Origin: Hyphomicrobiaceae bacterium
Lineage (GTDB): Bacteria > Pseudomonadota > Alphaproteobacteria > Rhizobiales > Hyphomicrobiaceae
DNA length: 20,794 bases
Reading direction: 5' to 3'
Assembly: GCA_025359005.1 (NCBI GenBank)
Contig: JANYHP010000106.1
Span: 1 to 20,794, forward strand
Below the pieces are notes generated by a model. The model did no database searches. It was given only the letters and a program-made list of their open reading frames with translations, and was not told the origin of the DNA. Below are positions 6,703 to 15,605 of this stretch, piece after piece; position 1 is the stretch's first letter; each line of letters starts with the position of its first letter. Made by a program: the position numbers and the translations under genes.

Positions 6703-7458
6703 ATGAAACTCATTGTCGGCCTCGGCAATCCGGGCTCGGAATACGCCCACCACCGCCACAACATCGGCTTCATGGCGCTCGATCGCATGGCTGATCGCTA
6801 TCGACTGCCGCCGTGGCGCAAGAAATTCAACGGCCTCGTCACCGAGGGCGATATCGGCGGCACGCGCGCGCTGCTGCTCAAGCCGCAAACCTACATGAAC
6901 GACAGCGGTCGCGCCGTGCAGGAAGCAGCACGCTTCCACAAGGTCGACCTCGGCGACGTCATTGTCCTGCACGACGAACTCGACCTCACGCCGGCCAAGC
7001 TGCGGGTAAAAACCGGCGGCGGCAATGCCGGCCACAACGGGCTGCGCTCGATCACCGCCACCATGGGCAACGACTACGTCCGGGTGCGGCTGGGCATCGG
7101 CCATCCCGGCGCGAAAGAGCTGGTGCATAATTGGGTGCTGGGCAATTTCGCGCGTGCTGATCAGTCCTGGCTCGACGATGTGCTGGACGCTATCGCATCG
7201 ACAGCGCCGTTGTTGGCGGAAGGCAGGTTCGAGCGCTTCCAGACCGACGTGGCGCAGGCGTTCGCGCCGGAAAAGTCGGAGAAGTCGGAAAAATCGGGCA
7301 AAGACGCTTTGCCCGCGCGCTCGGCCACACCTTCGGCCGAGGCAGCGCCAAAGCCCGCCCCGCGCCACCCCGCCGGCGACCGCGGCAACAAACAACAGAA
7401 CGCCATCGCCGAGAACCTGCGCAAGTGGATGGCGGCGAAAGAAGCCAAAAAGCACTGA
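6703..7458 (+). CDS. pth: Peptidyl-tRNA hydrolase with C-terminal extension
   Basis: Pth releases peptides from tRNAs that fall off the ribosome, recycling the tRNA. The 251-residue protein shows MKLIVGLGNPGSEYAHHRHN with Asn9 and catalytic His20, KPQTYMNDSG with Asn66, HDELDL with Asp91, and the GGGNAGHNGLRSI segment with Asn112, all expected active-site residues. The core ends near residue 188. About 60 extra residues follow: an EKSEKSEKSGK repeat, a Pro/Ala-rich linker, then a charged helix with NKQQNAIAENLRKWMAAKEA. Standard Pth is about 190 residues. The start at 6703 has GGTGGA eight bases upstream. It lies 192 bases after rplY, probably on the same transcript. Confidence 0.96.
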   Translation: MKLIVGLGNPGSEYAHHRHNIGFMALDRMADRYRLPPWRKKFNGLVTEGDIGGTRALLLKPQTYMNDSGRAVQEAARFHKVDLGDVIVLHDELDLTPAKLRVKTGGGNAGHNGLRSITATMGNDYVRVRLGIGHPGAKELVHNWVLGNFARADQSWLDDVLDAIASTAPLLAEGRFERFQTDVAQAFAPEKSEKSEKSGKDALPARSATPSAEAAPKPAPRHPAGDRGNKQQNAIAENLRKWMAAKEAKKH

Positions 7459-7599
7459 GACACAGCGCGTGACGGTGACGATTGTTCGCGCCCGGTTGTT
7501 CGGCCGCTCTCGTTCGCCCCTCGACGGCCGTGGCCGTGCCATGCCATGAGCGATGGGTCATGCTTTTCCGGCTCCACCAGACCTTGGCGACACACACCC

Positions 7600-8478
7600 A
7601 TGCGCTCACTCCTCTTCGTGCCGGCCGACAGCGAGAAGAAGATCGCCAAGGCGATGTCGGTCGGTGCCGACTGCCTCATCCTCGACCTTGAAGACAGCGT
7701 GGCGCCGGCGCGCAAGGCCGCCGCGCGGCCGATGGCGGCGGCCTTTCTGAGAGCGGCGCGCGATCGCCCCAACCGGCCCAAGCTCTACGTGCGCATCAAC
7801 GCACTCGACACAGCTGAGTGGCCCGCCGACCTCGACGCGGTGATGCCCGCCCGCCCCGATGGCATCATGCACCCCAAGCCCCGCGGTGCTGAGGACGTCG
7901 ACCGTCTCGCCATCGCGCTCGATCATGCGGAGGCCAAGCACGGCATCCCGACGGCGGCCACGCGCATCATCGCCATCGCCACCGAAGTGCCCATGGCGGT
8001 GCTAACCTTGCCGACCTATCTCGAAGCGAGCAGCCGCCTCGAAGGGCTCACCTGGGGCGCGGAAGATTTGTCCGCGCTGATGGGCTCGTCGGCGACGCGC
8101 GAGGCGGGCGGCGGCTGGACCTCGCCCTACCGGCTCGCCCGCGATCTGTGCCTGTTCACGGCCATGGCAGCTGGCCGCCAACCAATCGATACGGTGTATG
8201 TGGATTTCCGCAACACAGAAGGCCTCGCCGAGGAATGCCGCCTCGCCGCCCGCGACGGGTTCACCGGAAAGATGGCGATCCACCCCGATCAGGTCGCAAC
8301 AATCAACGCAGCCTTCACGCCCACGTCTGCCGAGATCACCTGGGCGCATGAGATCATCGCGCTGTTCCGCGACAACCCCGGTGCTGGCGCGCTGTCGCTG
8401 CGTGGCCAGATGATCGACCGCCCGCACGCCGTCCGCGCCGACCGCATTCTGATACGGGCCAAGCTGGCAGGGTTGTGA
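7600..8478 (+). CDS. CoA-ester lyase of the HpcH/HpaI (CitE) family
   Basis: The 292-residue cytoplasmic enzyme belongs to the family of citrate lyase beta subunit, malyl-CoA/beta-methylmalyl-CoA lyase and malyl-CoA thioesterase. It begins MRSLLFVPADSEKKIAKAM and has LILDLEDSVAP near 27-36, VRINALDT with the substrate Arg near 66, IATEVPMAV with a metal-binding Glu at 129, WGAEDLSALMG with a metal-binding Asp at 156, and MAIHPDQV near 225-232. A free-standing CitE without citrate lyase alpha and gamma genes points to a malyl- or citramalyl-CoA type activity, but the exact substrate is not readable. I chose the ATG at 7600 because it fits the family; an upstream frame to 7546 is not conserved-looking. 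It lies 141 bases after pth and converges with the oxoprolinase gene. Confidence 0.85.
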   Translation: MRSLLFVPADSEKKIAKAMSVGADCLILDLEDSVAPARKAAARPMAAAFLRAARDRPNRPKLYVRINALDTAEWPADLDAVMPARPDGIMHPKPRGAEDVDRLAIALDHAEAKHGIPTAATRIIAIATEVPMAVLTLPTYLEASSRLEGLTWGAEDLSALMGSSATREAGGGWTSPYRLARDLCLFTAMAAGRQPIDTVYVDFRNTEGLAEECRLAARDGFTGKMAIHPDQVATINAAFTPTSAEITWAHEIIALFRDNPGAGALSLRGQMIDRPHAVRADRILIRAKLAGL

Positions 8479-8535
8479 CCGTCGCCCCGCCAGCGACTTT
8501 CGCGTGCCGGTTGCCCTGATCACCGCTCACTCAGA

Positions 8536-11500
8536 TCATGCACCCTCACCGTAGCCACCAGGGGTCGGCGTTTCAATAACGATCGCATCACCGGCCTCCA
8601 GCAGCACTTGGCAGCAGCCGCCAAGTTCCTCGGTCACGCCACTCGCGCGGCGCACACTATTGCGTCCAACCAGGCCCGGCGAACCGCCATTGAGCCCGAA
8701 CGGCGGCACGCGACGGTGTCCGGTGAGCAGCGCGCACTCCATCCGTTCGAGGAACCGGATACGCCGATAGGTGCCATCGCCGCCGCGCCACCGTCCAGCG
8801 CCCCCCGATCCCCGCCGGACATGGAAATCCTCAAGCACGACAGGATAGCGAAGCTCCAGGACTTCCGGGTCGGTCAGGCGCGAGTTGGTCATATGGGTGT
8901 GCACGCCGGATGTCCCATGCCAGCCGGGGCCGGCCGGCGAGCCGGAGCAGATCGTCTCGTAATATTGGTAGCGATCGTTGCCGAAGGTCACATTGTTCAT
9001 CGTGCCTTGCGCGGCCGCCATGGCGCCGAGCGCACCGAACAGGCAATTGGTGACGGCCTGTGAAACCTCCACATTGCCCGCCACCACCGCGGCCGGATAC
9101 TTCGGCGACAGCATCGAGTTCTCCGGAACGATGATGCGGATCGGCCTCAGGCAGCCGGCGTTCATCGGGATGTTATCGTCGACCATCACGCGGAACACGT
9201 AAAGCACGGCAGCCCGCGTCACCGGTTCTGGCGCATTGAAATTGTCGGCCCGTTGCGGCGAGGTGTCGGTGAAGTCGACGGTGGCTTCGCGCCGGATGCG
9301 GTCGACACGGATGGCGACCTTGATCCGGCACCCCTGGTCCATCTCGTAGTCGAAGCTCGCGTCGTGCAGGCGATCGATGACGCGGCGCACGCTTTCTGCC
9401 GCGTTGTCCTGAATGTGCCCCATGTAGGCGAGCACGACGTCGACGCCGAACTGCGCAACCATCTTCCCAAGCTCTGCCGCGCCCTTGGCATTGGCCGCCA
9501 TCTGGGCCTTCAGGTCGTTGACGTTCTGGATGACGTTGCGCACTGGATAGGTGGCACCGGTCAGCACCGCGACCAGCTCTGCCTCACGGAACTGCCCGGC
9601 ATCGACCAGTTTCAAATTGTCGATGTAGACGCCTTCTTGCTCGATGGTGGTGGCGCGCGGCGACATGGACCCCGGCGCGATGCCGCCCACATCGGCGTGA
9701 TGGCCGCGGCTCGCCACCCAGAACAACGGCTTGGAGGTATCCTCGCCGAACACGGGCGTGCAAACCGTGATGTCGGGCAAGTGCGTGCCGCCGTTGTAGG
9801 GAGCATTGATCGCGAACACGTCGCCGGGCCGGATGACCGGATTGGCGCGAATGATGCTCTCGACGGACCGATCCATGGACCCCAGATGCACCGGCATGTG
9901 CGGCGCGTTGGCAACAAGGCGCGCGTCACCATCGAAGACCGCACAAGAAAAGTCGAGGCGCTCCTTGATGTTGACCGAGTACGCGGTGTTCCGTAGCGCC
10001 ACGCCCATCTGTTCGGCAATCGACATGAAGAGGTTGTTGAAGATCTCCAGCATGATCGGATCGGCTTCGGTGCCGATCGCCTTACGCCGCACCAGCGCCG
10101 TGCTGCGCGACAATACGATGTGATTTTTGGCCGTGATCCGTGCCCGCCAGTCGGCTTCGACGACGATTGTCTGGTTCGGTTCGATCAGCAGCGCCGGGCC
10201 GGCAACTGCGTGCCCCGGAGCGAGATCGTGTCTGAGATAAACGCCCGCGTCCTGCCACGAGCCTTGGCTGAACATGCGCGTCTGCGACACCGGCTTCGGC
10301 GTTGTCGCGACCATCGGCAGCGACGGTTCACTGAACCCCGCGCCGCCACCGATCGCCTCGGTCTGCACGGCCTCGATGACGACCGGCTTGGTTTCGTCGC
10401 GAAAGCCGAACAAGGCGAGATGCGCCGCCTGGAAGCGCTCAGCCAGCGACGCGGCTGTGTCGTCGGGACGCCAGCGCACTTCGATGGGGCTGTCGCTGCC
10501 TGCGTACCGCAGATGCAGATCGGCCACCAATTCGATCGCTGATGGCGCGACGCCCTGGCGCGCCACCTCCGCCATGGCCTCGGCGCCCAGGCCCTTTTCG
10601 AGCGCGCCGATCACCGCGCCGACGCCGTCATCAAGGGGTTTCTCGACAGCCTTTTGCCGCGTCGCACGAATGGCGGCGAGCCCCATGCCGTAGGCCGACA
10701 GCAATCCCGAGAAGGGGTGAATGAGCACTTCCGTCATGCCCAGATAATCGGCAACCAGACAGGCGTGCTGGCCGCCGGCGCCACCGAAGCAATTGAGCGC
10801 ATAGCGGGTCACGTCATAGCCACGTTCGACGGAGATTTTCTTGATCGCGTTTGCCATATTGGCGACGGCAATGGCGATGAACCCGTCGGCGATCTCCTCC
10901 GATGTTTTGCCGGGAATGCGAGCCGCCAACTCGGCAAACTTGGCGTGAACGGCGGCGGCGTCCAGCCTCTCGTCGCGGCTCTGCCCGAAGATCGCGGGAA
11001 AGTAATCCGGCACGAGCTTGCCCAGCATGACGTTGGCGTCGGTGACCGCGAGCGGGCCGCCGTTGCGGTAGCACGCCGGGCCGGGCTTGGCGCCGGCCGA
11101 CTCTGGTCCCACGCGAAACCGCGCGCCATCGAACGCGAGGAGCGAGCCGCCGCCGGCCGCAACCGTATGGATGCGCATCATCGGCGCGCGCATGCGGACG
11201 CCGGCAACTTCCGTTTCAAAGGCGCGCTCGAATTCGCCGTCGAAGTGGGCGACATCGGTCGATGTGCCGCCCATATCGAAGCCAATGACCCGCTTGAAAC
11301 CCGCAGACTTTCCCGTCTCGGCCAGCGCCACCACCCCACCCGCGGGACCCGACAGGATCGCATCCTTGCCTTGGAACAGGCTTGCCGCTGTCAGACCACC
11401 CGACGACATCATGAACATCAGACGCGCGCCGGAGCGCTCCACATCCAATTCTTCGGAGACCTGCTGCACGTAGCGAGCGAGGATGGGCGAGAGATAGGCG

Positions 11501-12138
11501 TCAACCACTGTCGTATCCCCGCGCCCGACGAGCTTGACCAGCGGCGACACCTCATGGCTGACGGAGACCTGCGCGAACCCGATCTGGCGCGCGATCGCGG
11601 CCACGCGCTTCTCGTGCGCGGAGTAGCGATAGGCGTGCATGAACACGATGGCGAGCGCCTTGGTGCCTCCGCGCTTCAGGCGCACCAGCGCCTCGCGCGT
11701 CAGGGCTTCATCCAACGGCACTTCGATCGTGCCATCTGCGCGCACCCGCTCGTCGATTTCGACGACATCGGCATAGAGCAGTTCCGGCTTGATGATGTGC
11801 TTGGCGAAGATGTCGGAGCGACCCTGATACCCGATCTCCAGCGCATCCCGAAATCCACGCGTCGTGATGAGTGTTGTCAACTCGCCCTTGCGCTCGAGCA
11901 AAGCGTTGGTCGCAACAGTCGTGCCCATGCGGACGTCGCCGACACGGCCACGCGGGATCGGTGCGCCCGTGGCGAGGCCCAATAGGTTGCGAATGCCCTG
12001 CACGGCAGCATCGCGATAGGCGCCTGGGTTCTCCGAGAGGAGCTTCAAGGCGTGGAGATTGCCCAACGGATCCCGCCCGATGATGTCGGTGAAGGTTCCG
12101 CCGCGATCGATCCAGAAGTCCCAGGTCGTGTGCGTCAT
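8536..12138 (-). CDS. ATP-dependent 5-oxoprolinase / hydantoinase A-B fusion
   Basis: This 1200-residue protein joins the two subunits of the hydantoinase/oxoprolinase family in one chain. Residues 1 to about 680 are the HyuA part, with WDFWIDRGGTFTDIIGRD near the N-terminus and GFDMGGTSTDVAHFDGE near 284-300, the actin-like ATP-binding motifs. From about 690 (DPIMLEIFNNLFMSIAEQMG) comes the HyuB part with RLDFSCAVFD, NAPHMPVHLGSM and WHGTSGVHTHMTNSR near 1070. The fused layout and the last motif match eukaryote-like 5-oxoprolinase (OPLAH), which hydrolyses 5-oxoproline to glutamate with ATP. Related activities such as N-methylhydantoinase are possible. I chose ATG 12138 over the in-frame TTG at 12168 because the family starts near the WxIDRGGTFTD motif. 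It lies 87 bases after livF and is the last gene of the island. Confidence 0.92.
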   Translation of the reverse strand: MTHTTWDFWIDRGGTFTDIIGRDPLGNLHALKLLSENPGAYRDAAVQGIRNLLGLATGAPIPRGRVGDVRMGTTVATNALLERKGELTTLITTRGFRDALEIGYQGRSDIFAKHIIKPELLYADVVEIDERVRADGTIEVPLDEALTREALVRLKRGGTKALAIVFMHAYRYSAHEKRVAAIARQIGFAQVSVSHEVSPLVKLVGRGDTTVVDAYLSPILARYVQQVSEELDVERSGARLMFMMSSGGLTAASLFQGKDAILSGPAGGVVALAETGKSAGFKRVIGFDMGGTSTDVAHFDGEFERAFETEVAGVRMRAPMMRIHTVAAGGGSLLAFDGARFRVGPESAGAKPGPACYRNGGPLAVTDANVMLGKLVPDYFPAIFGQSRDERLDAAAVHAKFAELAARIPGKTSEEIADGFIAIAVANMANAIKKISVERGYDVTRYALNCFGGAGGQHACLVADYLGMTEVLIHPFSGLLSAYGMGLAAIRATRQKAVEKPLDDGVGAVIGALEKGLGAEAMAEVARQGVAPSAIELVADLHLRYAGSDSPIEVRWRPDDTAASLAERFQAAHLALFGFRDETKPVVIEAVQTEAIGGGAGFSEPSLPMVATTPKPVSQTRMFSQGSWQDAGVYLRHDLAPGHAVAGPALLIEPNQTIVVEADWRARITAKNHIVLSRSTALVRRKAIGTEADPIMLEIFNNLFMSIAEQMGVALRNTAYSVNIKERLDFSCAVFDGDARLVANAPHMPVHLGSMDRSVESIIRANPVIRPGDVFAINAPYNGGTHLPDITVCTPVFGEDTSKPLFWVASRGHHADVGGIAPGSMSPRATTIEQEGVYIDNLKLVDAGQFREAELVAVLTGATYPVRNVIQNVNDLKAQMAANAKGAAELGKMVAQFGVDVVLAYMGHIQDNAAESVRRVIDRLHDASFDYEMDQGCRIKVAIRVDRIRREATVDFTDTSPQRADNFNAPEPVTRAAVLYVFRVMVDDNIPMNAGCLRPIRIIVPENSMLSPKYPAAVVAGNVEVSQAVTNCLFGALGAMAAAQGTMNNVTFGNDRYQYYETICSGSPAGPGWHGTSGVHTHMTNSRLTDPEVLELRYPVVLEDFHVRRGSGGAGRWRGGDGTYRRIRFLERMECALLTGHRRVPPFGLNGGSPGLVGRNSVRRASGVTEELGGCCQVLLEAGDAIVIETPTPGGYGEGA

Positions 12139-12225
12139 CGTTCCAGCTCGGTGTCGGTCAATGGTCAATGGAGGCGGCTGTCGGACTGCGCCCGACGTTC
12201 GGCCTTCGCGTGCAGGTGGCGCGGA

Positions 12226-12963
12226 TCAAAGTCCGAGGTAGACGCGCCGGATATCGGGATGATCGCGCACTTCAGCGGCGTTGCCCGAGAGCACTAAGCG
12301 TCCCGTCTGTAGCACATAGGCGCGATCGGCAATCTCCAGGCTTTCGGCAAGTCGCTGCTCGACAAGTAGGACCGTCACGCCCGTCTTGCGGATCGCGACG
12401 ACGGCATCGAAGATCTCGTCGACCAGCTTCGGCATGATCCCTTGCGACGGCTCGTCGAGCATCAACAGCGTCGGACGTGTCATCAGCGCGCGGCTGATCG
12501 CCAGCATCTGCTGCTCGCCCCCCGACAACGTTCCTGCCCGTTGCTGCAAGCGCTCCTTGAGCCGCGGAAACAGTGCGAAAACCTGGTCCAGCGGCGCCTC
12601 ACGGTCGGCCTTGCCGCGGTGAAGATAACTGCCGAGGCGCAGATTATCGCTGACCGTGAGACGCGGAAACAGGCGCTTGTTCTCCGGCACATAAGCGAGG
12701 CCGAGAGCCGTGACCTCATGCGCGGGCATGGTGTCGATGCGCCGGTCGAGCAGCGTCACGGTACCCGACCGTGATTGCTCCATGCCGGCAATGGTCTTGA
12801 GCAACGTCGACTTGCCCGCACCGTTTGCGCCCGCCACCACGACGATCTCGCCGGCCGCAACCGTGATCGAAATATCCGAGATGGCGACGAGGCCTCGATA
12901 CGCTGTGGTCAGCCCTTGCACGTCAAGCAGGGTTTTGCCGGATGCTGCGGGATCATGCTGCAC
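12226..12963 (-). CDS. livF: Liv-type ABC transporter ATP-binding protein (LivF)
   Basis: One of the two ATPases of a branched-chain-amino-acid-type importer, 245 residues. Walker A GANGAGKST is at 45-53, the LivF-typical YVPENKRLFPRLTVSDNL at about 91-108, signature LSGGE at 146-150, and Walker B LLMLDEP at 166-172 with the LivF-style SQGIMP after it. The only good start in this frame is a GTG at 12963, which overlaps the end of livG by 11 bases, so the two are translationally coupled. The symbol names the family role; the transported compound here is probably not leucine (see the oxoprolinase and DUF1445 neighbours). Confidence 0.9.
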   Translation of the reverse strand: MQHDPAASGKTLLDVQGLTTAYRGLVAISDISITVAAGEIVVVAGANGAGKSTLLKTIAGMEQSRSGTVTLLDRRIDTMPAHEVTALGLAYVPENKRLFPRLTVSDNLRLGSYLHRGKADREAPLDQVFALFPRLKERLQQRAGTLSGGEQQMLAISRALMTRPTLLMLDEPSQGIMPKLVDEIFDAVVAIRKTGVTVLLVEQRLAESLEIADRAYVLQTGRLVLSGNAAEVRDHPDIRRVYLGL

Positions 12964-13687
12964 GATGGCGATCCCCCAGATAGGCTTTGATGACGCGCTC
13001 GTCGCGCACGACCTCGCTCGGCTTGCCTTCGGCGAGAACTTTGCCGAGATGCAGGACGACCGCACGATCCACCAGCGGCATGACGATCTCCATCACGTGC
13101 TCAACCATGATGATGGTCACACCCCGCTCGCGCACCCGCCGGATCAAGTCTACCCCGGCCTTCGCCTCCGCCGGCGTCAGGCCCGTCATCACTTCGTCGA
13201 GCAGCAACAGCTTGGGTTCAGTCGCCAAGGCGCGCGCCATTTCCAACCGCCGCTTTTCCGGTGGCGTCAGATCAACGGCCGGCGCCTGTGCACGCCCCGC
13301 AATGCCGACATACTCCAACGTTTCGAGCGCACGTATCCGCGCGGTTGACGCCGATGCTGTGCGCATAAAACTGCCGACCATGACGTTTTCGAGCACGCTC
13401 ATGGTGTCGAAGCTGCGTGGCACCTGGAATGTCCGCGCGATGCCGTGCGCGCACCGCCTCGTGCCGGCCACCGCCGTGATATCGGTGCCATCCAACCAGA
13501 TCTCACCCGACGTGACGGGAAACGCGCCGGCAATCATGTTGAAGAGCGTTGATTTGCCGGCGCCGTTCGGCCCGATGAGCCCGAGCAGCTCGCCGCGCGC
13601 GACGGACACCGACACATCATCGTTCGCCAGCAAACCGTCGAACCGCTTGCTCACGTGACGCACGTCGAGAATGGGCGAGGCGGTCAT
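12953..13687 (-). CDS. livG: Liv-type ABC transporter ATP-binding protein (LivG)
   Basis: The second ATPase of the importer, 244 residues. Walker A GPNGAGKST is at 39-47, the LivG-like GIARTFQVPRSFDTMSVLENV at about 82-102, Walker B LLLLDE at 160-165, and the LivG-specific VMTGLTPAE after it. The ABC signature position reads LTPPEKRRLEMARAL near 140-154 in place of LSGGQ; LivG proteins often vary here but this version has no glycine pair. The ATG at 13687 overlaps the livM stop as ATGA. The gene lies between livM and livF in a coupled string. Confidence 0.9.
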   Translation of the reverse strand: MTASPILDVRHVSKRFDGLLANDDVSVSVARGELLGLIGPNGAGKSTLFNMIAGAFPVTSGEIWLDGTDITAVAGTRRCAHGIARTFQVPRSFDTMSVLENVMVGSFMRTASASTARIRALETLEYVGIAGRAQAPAVDLTPPEKRRLEMARALATEPKLLLLDEVMTGLTPAEAKAGVDLIRRVRERGVTIIMVEHVMEIVMPLVDRAVVLHLGKVLAEGKPSEVVRDERVIKAYLGDRHRAA

Positions 13688-14652
13688 CGTGCGGCCTCCG
13701 GCTTGGCGTCGCGCTGGAACAGACTGAGCACGCCTTCGGGCTTGGCCAGCGCGATAAACATGATCAGCGCACCGTAGATGATGAGATCGACACCATTGCC
13801 CGAGCCGCCCATATAGCTGCGCGTGATCTCGGTCATGGGAATGAGGATGGCGGCGCCGACCAGCGGCCCCCACAGCGTGCCGATACCACCGAGCACGGCC
13901 GGAAGCGCAAACAGCAGCGAGAAGCGGAACGTCATCACGCTCTCTGGATCGATATAGCCGACGAACGCCGCATAGAAGCCGCCGCCCACGGCCGTGAAGA
14001 AGGCTGACAACGCAGCCGCCGCCATTTTCGAGCGGAACACCTCCACGCCCAGGCTCTCGGCCGCCTCGGTGTTGTCCTTGACCGCCCGCCACCAATAGCC
14101 CCAGCGGGAGCCCTCGATCCAATAGGTCACGAGCCAGGTAATCACGAACAGTCCGAGCGCGAGATACACATACGGCGCCTTGTTGCGGGCGAATTGCAGC
14201 GTCCACCAGCTGTCCCGGCTGATCGGCCACTGGATGCCCTGCGCCCCGCCGACGGCATCCCAGTTGTGCACCAGCAGCAGGCCGATTTCAGCGATGACGA
14301 TCGTCGCGATGGAGAAGTAGTGCCCTGCCAGCCGAAAGCACGGATAGCCGAGCGCCAGCGCCAGCACCGCCGCAACGCAGCCGCCCGCCATGGCACCAAA
14401 CCAGGGCGACACGCCGAGCTTGGTGAACAGCAACGACGTCACATAGGCACCGCAGCCGAAGTAGAGCGCATGCCCCAGCGAGATCTGGCCGCAATAGCCG
14501 CCGAGGATGTTCCAACTTTGCGCCAGCGCTGCATACATCAGCGTCAGGATCAGCACGTTGAGCAGATAGGCATCACGCAACACAGCCGGCACCGCCACGA
14601 AACCGGCGGTCACCGCGAAAAGCACGACCAATTGCCATCGACGAGGTGTCAT
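13684..14652 (-). CDS. livM: Liv-type ABC transporter permease (LivM)
   Basis: A 322-residue inner-membrane permease of the BPD_transp_2 family. It has about ten hydrophobic segments and the LivM hallmarks NILGGYCGQISLGHALYFGCGAY near residues 48-70, SIATIVIAEIG, and a coupling loop with WRAVKDNTEAAESLGV near 195-212. GGIGTLWGPLVGA near 265-277 is the usual late-membrane motif. The ATG at 14652 overlaps the livH stop by one base (TGATG) and the gene ends in an ATGA overlap with livG, so the permeases and ATPases are made together. It would form a heterodimeric channel with LivH. Confidence 0.93.
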   Translation of the reverse strand: MTPRRWQLVVLFAVTAGFVAVPAVLRDAYLLNVLILTLMYAALAQSWNILGGYCGQISLGHALYFGCGAYVTSLLFTKLGVSPWFGAMAGGCVAAVLALALGYPCFRLAGHYFSIATIVIAEIGLLLVHNWDAVGGAQGIQWPISRDSWWTLQFARNKAPYVYLALGLFVITWLVTYWIEGSRWGYWWRAVKDNTEAAESLGVEVFRSKMAAAALSAFFTAVGGGFYAAFVGYIDPESVMTFRFSLLFALPAVLGGIGTLWGPLVGAAILIPMTEITRSYMGGSGNGVDLIIYGALIMFIALAKPEGVLSLFQRDAKPEAAR

Positions 14653-15530
14653 CAGAGCCTCCCGAAGAGGCCGCTCGGCCTGATAAAGACGACACCGAGA
14701 TAGAGCAGATAGACCGGGATCGATTTCATCGCCGGCGGCATGGCTATCGCCGCGAACGATTCGACGACGCCGACGATGAGGCCGGCGGCAAGTGCACCGA
14801 ACACACTGCCGAAGCCGCCGAGCGCGACGACCACATAGGCGACAAGGGCAAAGGGCCCACCGACCTGCGGATGGATGTAGTAGAAGATCGCCAGGACCGA
14901 ACCCGCCAGCCCCACGAGGGCCGCACCAAGGCCCCATCCGAGCGCAAAAACCTTGTTCCGATCGATCCCGACGAGCGCCACCGCCCCCTGGTCCTCACGT
15001 GTCGCCTCCAGCGCCTTGCCGAAGTCCGTGCGGCTCATGAGAAGATAGAGACCGGCAAACGCGAGTACGGAAATCAGCCCGCCATAGACCTGCGGCAGCG
15101 GCAGGAAGACACCGCCGATGGAGACCGTCCGGCCGCCCAGCCAGGAGGCCGGAATGGAGCGATAGTCCGGCGAGAACAGCAGTTGGCTCACTCCTTGGAT
15201 GAGGATCGCAAGGCCGAACGTCGCAAAAATCTGCACCATGCCGCTGTTTGTCTTGGCCCGCATGGCGAAGCGCACGACGCCGAGATAGACGGCCGCGCCG
15301 AACACGAACATGAACGCGATCACCAGCGGCATCAGCAGAACCGGATCGACACCCACGATCGCCCACAGCCCGAAGGTTGCGTACATCGCCACCATCAGGA
15401 ACTCGCCGTGGGCGAAGTTGACCACGTCCATCAGACCGAAGATGAGCGAGAGGCCCACCGCGATGAGTGCATAAAGCAACCCCATCAGCAGGCCACTCGC
15501 CAGCACCTGGAAGAACGCCTGCGCCGTCAT
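14652..15530 (-). CDS. livH: Liv-type ABC transporter permease (LivH)
   Basis: A 292-residue inner-membrane permease, partner of LivM. It starts MTAQAFFQVLASGLLMGLLY and has the LivH hallmarks LSLIFGLMDVVNFAHGEFLM near 28-47 and LGGFGSVFGALAAGLIVGVVES near the C-terminal third. The coupling segment reads DFGKALEATREDQGAVALVGI, close to the usual 'G.A.RA...N...A...GI'. I chose the ATG at 15530, with AAAGG eight bases upstream; a GTG at 15536 is too close to that site. It lies 75 bases after the binding-protein stop and overlaps livM by one base. Confidence 0.93.
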   Translation of the reverse strand: MTAQAFFQVLASGLLMGLLYALIAVGLSLIFGLMDVVNFAHGEFLMVAMYATFGLWAIVGVDPVLLMPLVIAFMFVFGAAVYLGVVRFAMRAKTNSGMVQIFATFGLAILIQGVSQLLFSPDYRSIPASWLGGRTVSIGGVFLPLPQVYGGLISVLAFAGLYLLMSRTDFGKALEATREDQGAVALVGIDRNKVFALGWGLGAALVGLAGSVLAIFYYIHPQVGGPFALVAYVVVALGGFGSVFGALAAGLIVGVVESFAAIAMPPAMKSIPVYLLYLGVVFIRPSGLFGRL

Positions 15531-15605
15531 GCGCACGACCTTTCATTGTGCGAGACGAGAAAGGCGTCCCGAACCGTCGGTTCCATCACTGTCATCGGCA
15601 CCGCG

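Noticed and set aside
10654..11985. A 443-codon plus-strand frame inside the oxoprolinase gene region
   Set aside because: Antisense to the oxoprolinase domain with intact motifs; the product is His/Arg/Asp-rich and unlike any family.
12139..12225. Small hairpin (GTCGG-N7-CCGAC) and a doubled ATTGACC between livF and the oxoprolinase gene
   Set aside because: Stem is only five pairs without a U tract and the direct repeat is seven bases, within chance for this GC content.
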